Assembly (NCBI GenBank): GCA_019359595.1
Contig: JAHHGZ010000036.1
Span: forward strand, 1-64,000
DNA: 64,000 bases
Reading direction: 5' to 3'
Source of the DNA: Cyanomargarita calcarea GSE-NOS-MK-12-04C
GTDB lineage: Bacteria; Cyanobacteriota; Cyanobacteriia; Cyanobacteriales; Nostocaceae
The notes beneath the pieces were generated by a model. It saw only the letters and a program-made list of their open reading frames with translations. It searched no databases and had not been told where the DNA came from. Positions 63,902 through 64,000 of this stretch are shown here, one piece after another (the first letter of the stretch is position 1; the number at the start of each line of letters is the position of its first letter). The position numbers and the translations under genes are program-made.

Positions 63902-63952
63902 TGGTTAGTTGTTAGTTGTTAGTTGTTAGTTGTTAGTTGTTAGTGGTTGGTG
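63902..63952. repeat. TTAGTTG heptanucleotide tandem repeat
   Basis: About six units of TTAGTTG/TTAGTGG lie directly after the DUF39 stop codon. They are the same unit type as those at 19562-19640 and 21943-22100. Confidence 0.85.
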
Positions 63953-64000
63953 GTAATAACTAAAGACCCCACTCCCAAAACCTGAAAATGCTCGCTCTTG

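Overview
The window is about 64 kb from a filamentous, probably heterocyst-forming (Nostocales-type) cyanobacterium. The evidence is a cyanobacterial petN gene for the cytochrome b6f complex, a 78-residue cyanobacterial rpoZ, many HIP1 octamers (GCGATCGC), AT-rich intergenic DNA with short heptanucleotide tandem repeats, and proteins of cyanobacterial families (DUF1400, DUF1818, DUF2887, Uma2, DUF1822-like, GUN4). No ribosomal RNA, phage or CRISPR array was found.

Layout. (1) 1-5.4 kb: a secreted DUF1400 hydrolase cut by the left edge, an IS5-type transposase remnant, tRNA-Pro(GGG), an rpoZ / hypothetical / DUF1818 operon, a fasciclin-domain protein and a small unknown protein. (2) 5.4-13.5 kb: an accessory region with signs of genetic conflict. 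It holds a DUF2887 nuclease-like gene broken by one amber codon, a CHAT protease-AAA ATPase fusion, a papain-fold toxin with a probable immunity gene, a DUF433/DUF5615 toxin-antitoxin pair, an AAA-transmembrane-GUN4 fusion and a degraded RAYT transposase. (3) 13.6-37 kb: mostly housekeeping and transport genes: GH13 amylase, Uma2, SdhA, PsiE, petN, an aminotransferase, YjbQ, an SDR protein, a WD40 protein, a MacA/MacB-like exporter pair, an FAD monooxygenase, an AI-2E family permease, a b561-type cytochrome, an APC permease and a lipoprotein methyltransferase. Several small inverted-repeat elements lie between them. (4) 37-42.2 kb: a reverse-strand locus encoding a sigma-70-type factor, a HEAT/DUF1822-like protein and a large pentapeptide-repeat membrane protein ending in a CHAT protease domain. 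(5) 42.6-47.1 kb: three consecutive exported proteins, the last an M19 dipeptidase-like metalloenzyme. (6) 47.1-61.1 kb: a reverse-strand exopolysaccharide cluster with an Alg14/Alg13-like pair, Wzc-type kinase, Wzy-like polymerase, five glycosyltransferases, a methyltransferase, a Wzx flippase and acyltransferases. (7) 61.1-64 kb: a decayed region with two copies of one small element and a histidine-kinase remnant, then a DUF39 homocysteine-biosynthesis protein.

Two loci best fit the request for an undescribed system. The first is 6.8-12.8 kb, where two related NLR-like ATPases with different effector domains (CHAT and GUN4) bracket two toxin-antitoxin pairs. The second is 37.2-42.2 kb, where a sigma factor sits beside a membrane CHAT protease; by analogy with CRISPR-associated Craspase this could be a protease-controlled transcription switch. 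Both readings are inferences from gene content and motifs. Family names are from memory of sequence families, without database searches.
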